Source of the DNA: Bacillota bacterium
GTDB taxonomy: Bacteria; Bacillota; Clostridia; Peptostreptococcales; Anaerovoracaceae
NCBI GenBank assembly: GCA_016302925.1
Contig: JAEDMR010000012.1
Location: forward strand, 1 to 19,722
DNA: 19,722 bases
Direction of reading: 5' to 3'
Shown: piece by piece, positions 7,872 to 15,865 of the stretch
How positions within the stretch are numbered: position 1 is the stretch's first letter
Layout: each line of letters begins with the position of its first letter
Notes under the pieces: model-generated
Told to the model about the DNA's origin: nothing
The model's input: the letters and a program-made list of their open reading frames with translations, nothing else
The model's database searches: none
Made by a program: the position numbers and the translations under genes

Positions 7872-8648
7872 ATGTATCAGACAATCAAGTATGAGGTAAA
7901 GAATAAGATCGGCTATGTGACAATCAACCGTCCGGAGGCTTTAAATGCACTGAATAAGACCGTCCTGGAAGAACTTTTCGATGTGTTTGGAAGAATCGAA
8001 GACGATGACGAAGTGAGTGCAGTGATCCTCACAGGCGAAGGACGTTCTTTCGTAGCAGGCGCAGATATCGCACAGATGAGCACCCTCACTGTAGCAGAAG
8101 GACGTTCTTTCGGTGCATATGGTCAGAAAGTGATGAACTATATGGAAAAGATTGAAAAGCCGATCATTGCTGCAGTTAACGGATTCGCACTGGGCGGCGG
8201 CTGTGAGCTGGCTATGGCCTGTGATTTCAGAATTGCTTCCTCCAAGGCTAAATTCGGACAGCCTGAAGTTGGCCTCGGTATCACTCCTGGATTTGGCGGA
8301 ACCCAGAGATTATCCAAGCTGGTCGGTAAAGGTATGGCGAAATATCTGATTCTTACTGCGGATACCATCGGTGCAGAAGAAGCACTTCGCATCGGTCTGG
8401 TAGAAAAGGTGGTTGCTCCGGAAGAACTTCTGCCGGTTTGTGAAGAAATCGCAGGCAAGATTGCTTCCAAGGCACCAATCGCTGTAGGCATGGCGAAGAC
8501 CTGCATCAATAAGGGATATCACCTGGATCTGTTCTCAGGCTCTGCACTGGAAGCCGAAGCATTCGGCGGATGCTTCGGAACGGAAGATCAGAAGGAAGGC
8601 ATGCGTGCATTCCTCGAAAAGCGCCCTGCTGCATTTAAAAACAGATAA
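7872..8648 (+). CDS. crt: Crotonase / short-chain enoyl-CoA hydratase (3-hydroxybutyryl-CoA dehydratase)
   Basis: Predicted to interconvert 3-hydroxybutyryl-CoA and crotonyl-CoA, a step of clostridial butyrate formation. The 258 residues show a complete crotonase fold signature: the oxyanion segment FVAGADIAQM (60-69), NGFALGGGCELAMACD (103-118) with catalytic Glu112, and GQPEVGLGITPGFGG (129-143) with catalytic Glu132. Both acid/base residues are present, which favours hydratase activity over other crotonase reactions. The frame stays open upstream to 7728, but AAAGGA at 7858-7863 and the promoter at 7781-7809 fix the ATG at 7872. The usual partners (bcd, etfBA, hbd, thl) are not here; crt stands alone between its promoter and a terminator. 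Confidence 0.9.
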   Translation: MYQTIKYEVKNKIGYVTINRPEALNALNKTVLEELFDVFGRIEDDDEVSAVILTGEGRSFVAGADIAQMSTLTVAEGRSFGAYGQKVMNYMEKIEKPIIAAVNGFALGGGCELAMACDFRIASSKAKFGQPEVGLGITPGFGGTQRLSKLVGKGMAKYLILTADTIGAEEALRIGLVEKVVAPEELLPVCEEIAGKIASKAPIAVGMAKTCINKGYHLDLFSGSALEAEAFGGCFGTEDQKEGMRAFLEKRPAAFKNR

Positions 8649-8709
8649 ATCTGTCAGATTGACATCAGAAGAGCTGTTACATAATTCAAATTCAAAAATC
8701 AATATTATC

Positions 8710-8749
8710 AAAAAGCCGTTTCTCTCACTTCGGAGAAAAACGGCTTTTT
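8710..8749. terminator. Two-way Rho-independent terminator between crt and hppA
   Basis: AAAAAGCCGTTTCTC and GAGAAAAACGGCTTTTT pair, with two extra A bulged, around an eight-base loop. T runs at both ends of the hairpin let it stop crt (plus strand) and hppA (minus strand, stop at 8792). Confidence 0.88.
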
Positions 8750-8791
8750 CATTACAATTGTATTTCTTTATTCTGAATACATCGGATTCAA

Positions 8792-10804
8792 TTACAGCAG
8801 ACCGCCGATCTGTACAAACAGAGGAGCGAATACTACAGAAACGATGGTCATCAGCTTGATGAGGATGTTGATGGAAGGACCGGAAGTATCCTTGAACGGG
8901 TCACCAACGGTATCGCCGATTACTGCTGCAGCATGTGCATCAGAACCCTTGCCGCCGTGGTTTCCTTCTTCGATGTACTTCTTCGCATTATCCCATGCAC
9001 CACCTGCATTGGACATCATGATAGCCAGCAGAACACCAGAGGACAGAGCACCGCCCAGCAGACCGCCTAAAGCTTCAGGTCCCAGGATGATACCGACTGC
9101 CAGAGGAGCTAAGATCGCCATGATACCAGGAGCAACCATTTCGTGCAGAGCAGCCTTGGTGGAGATATCTACGCAGTTTGCATAGTCAGGCTTGGAAGTA
9201 CCTTCCATGATACCCTTATCTTCTCTGAACTGTCTTCTTACTTCTTCAATCATCTGATTTGCAGCCTTACCTACAGAGTTCATTGTCATGGCAGAGAACA
9301 GGAACGGCAGCATCGCACCGATGAATACACCGATGATTACGATTGGTTCTAACAGGCTGATGGATTCAAGATTGGTTACTGCAGCATAGGATGCAAACAG
9401 TGCCAGTGCAGTCAGTGCTGCGGAGCCGATGGCGAAACCTTTACCGATGGCAGCTGTGGTGTTGCCGACAGCGTCCAGTTTATCCGTGATTTCTCTTACT
9501 TCGTGCGGCAGTTCGGACATTTCTGCGATACCGCCGGCATTATCGGATACAGGACCGTAAGCGTCAACAGCTACCGTCATACCGGTCGTAGACAGCATAC
9601 CTACTGCAGCCAGTGCAATACCGTACAGGCCTGCGAAAGAGTAAGCAGCATATACGCCGACGCAGATCAGCAGAATTGGCCACAGGGTAGACATCATACC
9701 TACGCCCAGACCGCTGATAATGGTGGTTGCAGCACCGGTTTCTGACTGTTCTGCAATTTTCTTTACAGACTTGTAGTCGCCGGAAGTATATACTTCTGTG
9801 ATCTTACCGATGGCAATGCCAACCAGAAGACCTGCTATGATGGCGATTGCATAAGTGTAGTCGCCCAGCATGGACTTAGACAGAATCACAGTAACGATAA
9901 CTACGATAATACCACTGATATAAGTACCCATGTTCAGAGCAGCAGCCGGATTTCCGCCTTCCTTACCTCTTACCATCATGATACCGATGACAGATGCAAT
10001 GATACCAACTGCAGAAATCAGCAGAGGGAAAATCGCAGCAGTCGTCTGATCGAAGGTTGCGGTTTCAGCAGCAGTCTGTACAGCGACAGCTGCCAGAGTG
10101 ATAGCGGAAATGATGGAACCTACATAAGATTCAAACAGGTCGGAACCCATACCGGCTACGTCGCCAACGTTGTCGCCTACGTTATCTGCGATAACAGCAG
10201 GGTTTCTCGGGTCATCTTCCGGAATACCGGCTTCTACCTTACCTACCAGGTCAGCACCTACGTCAGCAGCCTTGGTATAGATACCGCCGCCGACACGGCC
10301 GAACAGAGCCATGGAAGAAGCACCAAGACCGAAACCGGTAATGCACTCGGTTACAGTAGCCAGATCCAGAACGCATACCACAATGCCAAGACCCAGCAGA
10401 CCCAGACCGGATACGCAAAGACCCATTACAGCACCACTTCTGAATGCCACTTTCAGAGCCTTGTTCATGCCGCCTTCTCTTGCAGCATTGGCAGTTCTTA
10501 CGTTACCCAGAGTAGCAACCTGCATACCGAAGTAACCTGCCAGTACGGACAGCAGTGCACCGCATACATACAGGATTGCGGTGATCCAGCTGTTCAGGCC
10601 GATACCGATCAGTACGAATAAAACAACGATTACGATGATCATTGTCTTATACTCTCTCTTCAGGAATGCCATGGCACCTTCTCTGATGTAGCTGGCAATT
10701 TCCTTCATTCTGTCAGTGCCCTCTTCGGTCTTCTTGATCCATGCAGCAAGACAAAATGCCACAACAAGACCGATGACAGCAGCAACGACAGCTAAAATCT
10801 CCAT
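8792..10804 (-). CDS. hppA: Membrane-bound ion-pumping pyrophosphatase (K+-dependent type)
   Basis: Integral membrane enzyme that hydrolyses PPi and pumps Na+ or H+ outwards; 670 residues, about 16 membrane segments expected. The PPi/Mg site is clear: DVGADLVGKVEAG begins at 181, followed by DDPRNPAVIADNVGDNVGD and GMGSDLFESY (218-227). GNTTAA (447-452) has Ala451 where K+-independent enzymes carry Lys, so K+ dependence is predicted. Glu225 in DLFESY is at the place seen in the Thermotoga Na+ pump, whereas plant H+ pumps have DLFGSY; this favours Na+ transport but does not prove it. AGGAGG lies nine bases before the ATG. It has its own promoter and a hairpin at the mRNA 5' end. It follows secG on the minus strand. 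Confidence 0.95.
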   Translation of the reverse strand: MEILAVVAAVIGLVVAFCLAAWIKKTEEGTDRMKEIASYIREGAMAFLKREYKTMIIVIVVLFVLIGIGLNSWITAILYVCGALLSVLAGYFGMQVATLGNVRTANAAREGGMNKALKVAFRSGAVMGLCVSGLGLLGLGIVVCVLDLATVTECITGFGLGASSMALFGRVGGGIYTKAADVGADLVGKVEAGIPEDDPRNPAVIADNVGDNVGDVAGMGSDLFESYVGSIISAITLAAVAVQTAAETATFDQTTAAIFPLLISAVGIIASVIGIMMVRGKEGGNPAAALNMGTYISGIIVVIVTVILSKSMLGDYTYAIAIIAGLLVGIAIGKITEVYTSGDYKSVKKIAEQSETGAATTIISGLGVGMMSTLWPILLICVGVYAAYSFAGLYGIALAAVGMLSTTGMTVAVDAYGPVSDNAGGIAEMSELPHEVREITDKLDAVGNTTAAIGKGFAIGSAALTALALFASYAAVTNLESISLLEPIVIIGVFIGAMLPFLFSAMTMNSVGKAANQMIEEVRRQFREDKGIMEGTSKPDYANCVDISTKAALHEMVAPGIMAILAPLAVGIILGPEALGGLLGGALSSGVLLAIMMSNAGGAWDNAKKYIEEGNHGGKGSDAHAAAVIGDTVGDPFKDTSGPSINILIKLMTIVSVVFAPLFVQIGGLL

Positions 10805-10839
10805 GATAATTTACCTCCTACTCACATTTTAGACATCGA

Positions 10840-10869
10840 ATAAGAGGCACATCGCAATGCACCTCTTAT
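10840..10869 (-). other. Hairpin at the 5' end of the hppA transcript
   Basis: ATAAGAGG and CCTCTTAT pair (10869-10862 with 10847-10840 on the minus strand). As RNA the stem extends inward through GGUGCA and UGUGCC using two G-U pairs, giving about 12 bp with a six-base loop. It starts only about six bases after the predicted transcription start. No T run follows, so it is better read as an mRNA stabiliser than a terminator. Confidence 0.5.
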
Positions 10870-10881
10870 CTGCATAAAAAT

Positions 10882-10910
10882 ATTAAATAATTATGGACCG
10901 GGTCAGACAA
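10882..10910 (-). promoter_or_regulatory. Probable promoter for hppA
   Basis: On the minus strand TTGTCT (10910-10905), a 17-base spacer and TTTAAT (10887-10882). Transcription would begin near 10875, giving a leader of about 70 bases that opens with the hairpin at 10869-10840. Confidence 0.55.
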
Positions 10911-10926
10911 GCAAAGCCGTCCATCC

Positions 10927-11160
10927 TTAGTTGAATAAAGTCACGATGACCAGTGACAGCACGATAAACAGTACCGCACCGATTGCAGTGACTTTTGCCA
11001 GAATGGCTTCATAGCCTTTGCTCTTCTTCTTGCCAAACAGCTGCTCTGCACCGCCTGCGATGGAACCGGACAGTCCTGCACTGTTACCGGACTGCAGCAG
11101 CACGCTGGCGATCAGAATCAGGCTGGCAATGGCGAGCAAAACCATTAAAAAGATCTTCAT
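10927..11160 (-). CDS. secG: Preprotein translocase subunit SecG
   Basis: Small membrane subunit of the SecYEG channel, 77 residues. Two hydrophobic helices are visible (about 1-23 and 56-76), joined by a Gly/Ser-rich loop with the family motif VLLQSGNSAGLSGSIAGGAEQLFG (20-43). GGAGGG sits before the ATG. It lies downstream of tpiA, the usual Firmicute position at the end of the glycolytic cluster, but has its own strong promoter in the 60-base gap. There is no terminator between tpiA and secG, so read-through is also likely. Confidence 0.95.
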   Translation of the reverse strand: MKIFLMVLLAIASLILIASVLLQSGNSAGLSGSIAGGAEQLFGKKKSKGYEAILAKVTAIGAVLFIVLSLVIVTLFN

Positions 11161-11189
11161 ACTCGTCCCTCCTCTATAATAACTTGTTA

Positions 11190-11219
11190 ATTATACTATA
11201 TCTTCTGCTATAAAATCAA
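11190..11219 (-). promoter_or_regulatory. Sigma-A promoter for secG
   Basis: On the minus strand TTGATT (11219-11214), an 18-base spacer and a perfect TATAAT (11195-11190). The -35 box begins just after the tpiA stop codon. Confidence 0.7.
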
Positions 11220-11220
11220 G

Positions 11221-11967
11221 CTAAAAGTTGATAATTTCAATAAATTTTGAAGGATCCAGGCTGGCACCTCCCACGAGGGCACCATCGATTTCTTCCATGT
11301 TCATAATGTCAGCTGCATTTTCCGGTTTCACGCTGCCGCCATACTGAATAATAATCTTATCAGAGACCACGTCATCATAAAGTGTCTCCAGAGTCTGACG
11401 GATGCAGGCGCACATTTCCCCTGCCTGCTCCGGAGTAGCCGTTTTTCCGGTTCCGATGGCCCAGACCGGTTCATAGGCAATGACGATTCTTTCTGCCTTC
11501 TCTGCAGAAATACCATCCAGCGCAGCCCGCACCTGTCCGCTGACAATTTCTGTTTCTCTGCCTGCTTCCCGTTCTTCCAGGACTTCACCCACGCAGAGGA
11601 TTGGACAGATTTCCGTTTCCAGAAGCGCCTTCAGCTTCCGGTTGACAGACTGATCCGTTTCATTGAAGTACTGCCGGCGTTCTGAATGGCCTACGATACA
11701 GTAATCCACGCCGATCTCCTTCAGCATGTCCACAGAAATTTCTCCGGTAAATGCGCCTTCCTTCTCAAAATATACATTCTGCGCACCCACACCGATGCCG
11801 GTGCCGGCAAATGCTTTTACGAGAGTTTCCAGCTGCGTATACGGTGCACAGATTGCCGCACGCACATCCGTGTCATGATACAGTTTCTTGAATTCCTCTG
11901 CGAACGCAGCTGCTTCGGCAGAAGTCTTATACATCTTCCAGTTTCCTGCAATCAGTGGTATTCTCAT
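11221..11967 (-). CDS. tpiA: Triosephosphate isomerase
   Basis: Interconverts dihydroxyacetone phosphate and glyceraldehyde 3-phosphate in glycolysis. The 248-residue length is standard. All catalytic residues are present: Lys11 in AGNWKM, His94 in VGHSERR, and Glu166 in AYEPVWAIGTG, whose loop 6 closes on the substrate. The phosphate-binding YGGSVKPEN follows near 208. The start lies four bases after the pgk stop, and its GGAGG ribosome site is inside the last codons of pgk, so translation is probably coupled. Part of the minus-strand gap-pgk-tpiA cluster. Confidence 0.97.
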   Translation of the reverse strand: MRIPLIAGNWKMYKTSAEAAAFAEEFKKLYHDTDVRAAICAPYTQLETLVKAFAGTGIGVGAQNVYFEKEGAFTGEISVDMLKEIGVDYCIVGHSERRQYFNETDQSVNRKLKALLETEICPILCVGEVLEEREAGRETEIVSGQVRAALDGISAEKAERIVIAYEPVWAIGTGKTATPEQAGEMCACIRQTLETLYDDVVSDKIIIQYGGSVKPENAADIMNMEEIDGALVGGASLDPSKFIEIINF

Positions 11968-11971
11968 GGCG

Positions 11972-13156
11972 TTATTTTTCCTCCAATACTGCGATACCAG
12001 GCAGAACCTTTCCCTCCAGAAATTCCAGAGAAGCTCCGCCGCCGGTGGAAATATGGGTCATCTTTTCTGCCAGTCCGAACTGTTCTACAGCAGCTGCGGA
12101 ATCCCCGCCGCCGATTACCGTCACAGCCTTGCTTTCTGCCAGTGCTTCTGCCACAGCCCGGGTTCCTCCGGCAAAATTCTCCATTTCGAACACACCCATC
12201 GGTCCGTTCCAGACGATGGTCTCCGCCTCTGCGATTGCCTTTCTGTAAAGTTCTACCGTCTTCGGTCCAATATCCAGTCCCATCATGTCTGCAGGCATCT
12301 TATCCTTGTCTGCAACCAGCGTTTTTGCATCATTGGCAAATGCATCCGCACAGATCACATCCACCGGAAGCAGAAGCTTCACACCGGCTGCCTCTGCCTT
12401 CTTCACCAGTTCACCAGCCAGTTCCAAACTGTCTTCATCGAGAATCGATGTGCCGATTTCCAGTCCTTCTGCCTTGAAGAACGTATAGGACATACCGCCG
12501 CCTATGATCAGGGTGTCCACTTTTTTCAAAAGATTCTCAATGACAGGAATCTTATCCCCAACTTTGGCACCGCCCATGATCGCAAGGAACGGACGTTTCG
12601 GGTTCTCCACGGCATTTCCGAGGAATTCCACTTCCTTTTCGATCAGGAACCCGGATACAGCTGGCAGATAATCCGCAACACCTGCTGTAGACGAGTGTGC
12701 TCTGTGTGCAGTACCAAATGCATCATTTACGAATATATCGGCAAGCGAAGCCAGTTCCTTCGCAAAATCCGCTCCGTTCTTCGTCTCCTCCTTCCGGAAA
12801 CGTACATTTTCAAGCAGCATGAGCTGTCCCTCCTGCAGGGAAGCTGCAGCAGCACGAACCTGATCATCCACTACAACAGGAGAACTTATAAACAGAACCT
12901 CCTGGCCCAGAAGCTGCGACAGACGTTCAGCAACCGGTTTCAGAGTATACTTCATGTTCGGTTCACCGTCCGGACGACCCATATGGGACATGAGAATCAC
13001 CTTGGCTCCCTGCTCCATCAGGTATTTCACAGTTGGCAATGCAGATACGATACGAATGTCGTCTGTGATGACACCCTCCTTCATAGGTACATTAAAGTCA
13101 CATCTCACAATGACGCGCTTTCCCTGAACATCAATGTCTTTTACAGTTTTTTTCAT
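11972..13156 (-). CDS. pgk: Phosphoglycerate kinase
   Basis: Transfers phosphate from 1,3-bisphosphoglycerate to ADP, the first ATP-yielding step of glycolysis. The protein has 394 residues, normal for bacteria. N-terminal substrate site RCDFNVP is at 18-24, and the nucleotide-side GGGDSAAA (349-356) and STGGGASLE (370-378) are near the C-terminus. A TTG frame start at 13162 is open, but AAAGGA lies eight bases before the ATG at 13156, which is chosen. It is separated from gap by about 100 bases holding a hairpin but no clear terminator, and is tightly linked to tpiA. A long plus-strand open frame antisense to it is rejected as a shadow. Confidence 0.97.
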   Translation of the reverse strand: MKKTVKDIDVQGKRVIVRCDFNVPMKEGVITDDIRIVSALPTVKYLMEQGAKVILMSHMGRPDGEPNMKYTLKPVAERLSQLLGQEVLFISSPVVVDDQVRAAAASLQEGQLMLLENVRFRKEETKNGADFAKELASLADIFVNDAFGTAHRAHSSTAGVADYLPAVSGFLIEKEVEFLGNAVENPKRPFLAIMGGAKVGDKIPVIENLLKKVDTLIIGGGMSYTFFKAEGLEIGTSILDEDSLELAGELVKKAEAAGVKLLLPVDVICADAFANDAKTLVADKDKMPADMMGLDIGPKTVELYRKAIAEAETIVWNGPMGVFEMENFAGGTRAVAEALAESKAVTVIGGGDSAAAVEQFGLAEKMTHISTGGGASLEFLEGKVLPGIAVLEEK

Positions 13157-13187
13157 ATGCAATTCCTTTCTTCACCAGAGAATCAGC

Positions 13188-13211
13188 AGGCAGGACTGGA
13201 AAGCCCTGCCT
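13188..13211 (-). other. Intercistronic hairpin between gap and pgk
   Basis: AGGCAGG and CCTGCCT form a 7-bp GC-rich stem with a ten-base loop in the gap-pgk spacer. No T run follows it on the minus strand, so it is not a full terminator. Such hairpins can set a higher gap than pgk mRNA level by processing or 3'-end protection; that role is inferred. Confidence 0.45.
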
Positions 13212-13258
13212 CTCTGCTTTTTACCTGTAGTATGGACAGTTTTATGCTGAATAAACCA

Positions 13259-14275
13259 TTATTTGCAGTCTACGGCATACATGTGCTTAATCAGTTCCAG
13301 GATCTTGCTGGAATAGCCGAATTCGTTATCATAGAAAGCAATGAGCTTGAAGAACCTGTCATTCAGTTCAATTCCTTCTCTCGCATCGAAGATAGATGTG
13401 CATGGATCTCCAACAAAATCACCGGAAACCACTTCGTCATCCACATATTCAATGACACCTTTCATGTGTGTTTCAGATGCTTCCTTGATTTTTGCACAGA
13501 TTTCTTCATATGAAGCAGGTTTCTTCAGAACCACGTTCAGGTCGATTACAGAAACATCTGCCGTAGGTACTCTGTAAGAAATACCGGTCATTTTTCCCTG
13601 CAGAGACGGGATAACCAGTCCGACTGCCTTCGCAGCCCCTGTCGTGGACGGAATAATATTTCCGAATACACATCTTCCGGTTCTCCAGTCCTTCATGGAA
13701 CGAGCATCTACTACCTTCTGCTTTGCAGTTGCAGAATGGATGGTGGACATCAGTCCCTGATCGATGCCCCAGTTGTCTTCGATAACCTTGACCAGAGGAG
13801 CCAGACAGTTGGTCGTACAGGATGCATTGGAAACAACCTGCATATCACTGGTATAGTTCTGATGGTTTACACCATATACAAAGGTCGGTGTTTCCTTATC
13901 CTTTGCCGGGGCGGAAATAATAACTTTCTTAGCTCCCGCTTTCAGATGATCCAGCGCTTTCTCTGTTGTGACATAGGCACCGGTGGCTTCCACGATATAT
14001 TCAGCCCCGCATTCCGCCCACGGAATGTTTACCGCCTCCGATTCACTGTATACAGGCACTTTTTTTCCGTCAATGATCAGACCCTTGTCATACAGTTCCA
14101 GACTTCTTGGAAATCTTCCGAATGTCGTATCATACTTCAGCATGTACAGAAGATACTCCAGATCTGCATTTCTTACGTTGATACCGGCAATTTCTATTTC
14201 CGGCATGTCCATTGCAGCACGAATAACAACCCGGCCGATTCTGCCGAAGCCGCTGATTCCCACTTTAATCGCCAT
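13259..14275 (-). CDS. gap: Glyceraldehyde-3-phosphate dehydrogenase, probable NADP(H)-accepting form
   Basis: Phosphorylating GAPDH, 338 residues, with GFGRIGR near the N-terminus, catalytic Cys153 in ASCTTNC and His180. Two cofactor positions are unusual. The Asp of the common IND motif (Asp32 in classical numbering), which binds the NAD ribose, is Val34 in GINVRN. The Pro of VDGPS or DLPH (Pro188) is Arg192 in VDARSMKDW. Loss of Asp32 and Pro188 is the known signature of NADP-using GAPDHs such as GapB and the plastid enzyme, and an Arg here could hold the 2'-phosphate. The start at 14275 is fixed by AGGAGG; an in-frame start at 14308 would place that site inside the gene. It follows rpoN by 71 bases; no cggR gene lies between them, and no strong promoter is seen. 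Confidence 0.95.
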   Translation of the reverse strand: MAIKVGISGFGRIGRVVIRAAMDMPEIEIAGINVRNADLEYLLYMLKYDTTFGRFPRSLELYDKGLIIDGKKVPVYSESEAVNIPWAECGAEYIVEATGAYVTTEKALDHLKAGAKKVIISAPAKDKETPTFVYGVNHQNYTSDMQVVSNASCTTNCLAPLVKVIEDNWGIDQGLMSTIHSATAKQKVVDARSMKDWRTGRCVFGNIIPSTTGAAKAVGLVIPSLQGKMTGISYRVPTADVSVIDLNVVLKKPASYEEICAKIKEASETHMKGVIEYVDDEVVSGDFVGDPCTSIFDAREGIELNDRFFKLIAFYDNEFGYSSKILELIKHMYAVDCK

Positions 14276-14346
14276 TTTGTTCCTCCTGAATTCTCCACGA
14301 ATGGTCAATTGTAATTGTTAAAAAATAGTTGATATGTATTAAATTC

Positions 14347-15765
14347 CTAATATCTTCTCCGTTTGGAAGAAGAAAGGATATTTAAACCTTCTCTATATTT
14401 CGCCACCGTACGGCGGGAAATCTCAATGCCTCTGTCGCTGAGCAGTTTCACCATGTCCTGATCGCTGTAAGGATTCTTCGGATCTTCTCCATCAATGATA
14501 TCCTTAATCATGGACTTGATACTGTTGGATGAGACACCTTCACCGTCACTTCCTGTTACACCGCTGGAGAAGAAGTATTTAATCTCGAATACCCCCCGCG
14601 GCGTCTGCATGTACTTGCCGTTAATGGCACGGCTGACAGTGGATTCATGGATTCCCAGATCATCTGCAACCTGCTTCAGGGTCAGCGTTTTCAGATATTT
14701 CGTCCCATGATCCAGAAAATCCTTCTGATGCTTTATTACCGCATCGACCACATTGAATATGGTCTGCTTTCTCTGCTCTATGCTCTTAATCAGCCAGATT
14801 GCAGCATTATATTTCTCATTGAGATATTTATTCAATTCCATATCGTCCAGTGCGGACCTGGCAAGATTGGTATAATACGGACTGACCATAAGACGCGGTG
14901 CACTGTACTCATTGGTAATGACCTGATATTCTCCGTCGATTTTTTCCACCGTAACATCCGGCGTAATATATTTCACATTGCTGCCGCTGGCAAAGCTTCT
15001 GCCAGGCTTCGCTTCCAGTGAACGAATCAGATCGCAGACCATCTGCACCTGTCCGATTGGAAGTCCAAGCGCCTTGGCCACCTTGTTCAGTTTGTTCTCG
15101 CCCAGATCCTCAAGATGATGAAGAATGATATACTCCACTGTATCTTCCAGAAGCCCTCTGGCAGCGAGCTGGATAATCAGGCATTCCTTGAGATCACGGG
15201 CACCCACACCGGACGGTTCAAATGTCTGAATCACGTCCAGAACTTCCTCAACCTTTTCCGTCTCCACCTGAAATACTTTCGCCACTTCCTCGGTGGTTAC
15301 CGTGAGATATCCGTTATCATCAATGGCCTCCACCAGAAAGCGGCCGATCTTCAGATCCTCCCCTTTCAGGCTGGAAAAGGTCAGCTGAAGAAGCAGGGAA
15401 TCCTCCAGTGTCTCTTCCTTGCTGACAAACTGCTCAAAAGAATAATCCTCATCCTTGTCTCTGGAATACTCCCACTGCTTATAGCTGATATCGTCATACT
15501 CCGCTTCTTTCACCTTTTCGCGCAAGTCAATATCTGCCTGTTCACAGGCCTTCGCATCCATTTCCTCTGATTTGGAAACTTCGTCACGATTCTTCTCATC
15601 ATATGTCTTGTCAAATTCAAGTACCGGATTCTGCATCAGTTCATCCTGAACGAACTCGTCCAGCTCCTGCGTATTAAACTGCAGGATTTGAATGGCCTGA
15701 ATCAATTCCGGAGTCATCGTGAGCTTTTGTGTCTGTTCGATTGTTAAATCATAACCAAGCTTCAT
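14347..15765 (-). CDS. rpoN: RNA polymerase sigma-54 factor
   Basis: Alternative sigma factor that needs AAA+ activators and recognises -24/-12 promoters. The protein is 472 residues. The Gln/Leu-rich region I (LTIEQTQKLTMTPELIQAIQIL) begins near residue 6, an acidic region II follows, then the core-binding region. The HTH lies around 360-385 (VADDLGIHESTVSRAINGKY), and the RpoN box SRRTVAKYRE is at 450-459 (consensus ARRTVAKYRE). The frame opens at 15813, but GAGG six bases before the ATG at 15765 and the family's usual N-terminus (MKLGYDL) support the shorter form. It sits between trmL and gap, as rpoN does beside the gap operon in many Firmicutes. I saw no convincing -24/-12 site or activator gene in the window. 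Confidence 0.96.
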   Translation of the reverse strand: MKLGYDLTIEQTQKLTMTPELIQAIQILQFNTQELDEFVQDELMQNPVLEFDKTYDEKNRDEVSKSEEMDAKACEQADIDLREKVKEAEYDDISYKQWEYSRDKDEDYSFEQFVSKEETLEDSLLLQLTFSSLKGEDLKIGRFLVEAIDDNGYLTVTTEEVAKVFQVETEKVEEVLDVIQTFEPSGVGARDLKECLIIQLAARGLLEDTVEYIILHHLEDLGENKLNKVAKALGLPIGQVQMVCDLIRSLEAKPGRSFASGSNVKYITPDVTVEKIDGEYQVITNEYSAPRLMVSPYYTNLARSALDDMELNKYLNEKYNAAIWLIKSIEQRKQTIFNVVDAVIKHQKDFLDHGTKYLKTLTLKQVADDLGIHESTVSRAINGKYMQTPRGVFEIKYFFSSGVTGSDGEGVSSNSIKSMIKDIIDGEDPKNPYSDQDMVKLLSDRGIEISRRTVAKYREGLNILSSSKRRRY

Positions 15766-15836
15766 CCTACACCTCATACCGCCAAAAAAACAAATCTGTT
15801 GTCTTTTGGGCAAACCAATTCATACCTTATGCAAGT

Positions 15837-15865
15837 ATTATACCAAAAAAAAATAACTATTTCAA
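15837..15865 (-). promoter_or_regulatory. Strong sigma-A promoter for rpoN (and possibly gap-pgk-tpiA)
   Basis: On the minus strand TTGAAA (15865-15860), a 17-base spacer and TATAAT (15842-15837), with TG in the extended -10 position. The -35 box overlaps the last codons of trmL. No terminator is seen between rpoN and gap, so transcripts may run on into the glycolytic genes. Confidence 0.78.

Noticed and set aside
8036..8112. Repeated GGACGTTCTTTCG within crt (residue motif EGRSF twice)
   Set aside because: It is a short coding coincidence in an intact gene of normal length; only one copy belongs to a conserved crotonase segment.
11888..13513. 541-codon open frame on the plus strand
   Set aside because: It runs antisense across pgk and parts of tpiA and gap, all of which are certain. 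The product is Ser/His/Cys-rich without a domain and crosses three gene ends.
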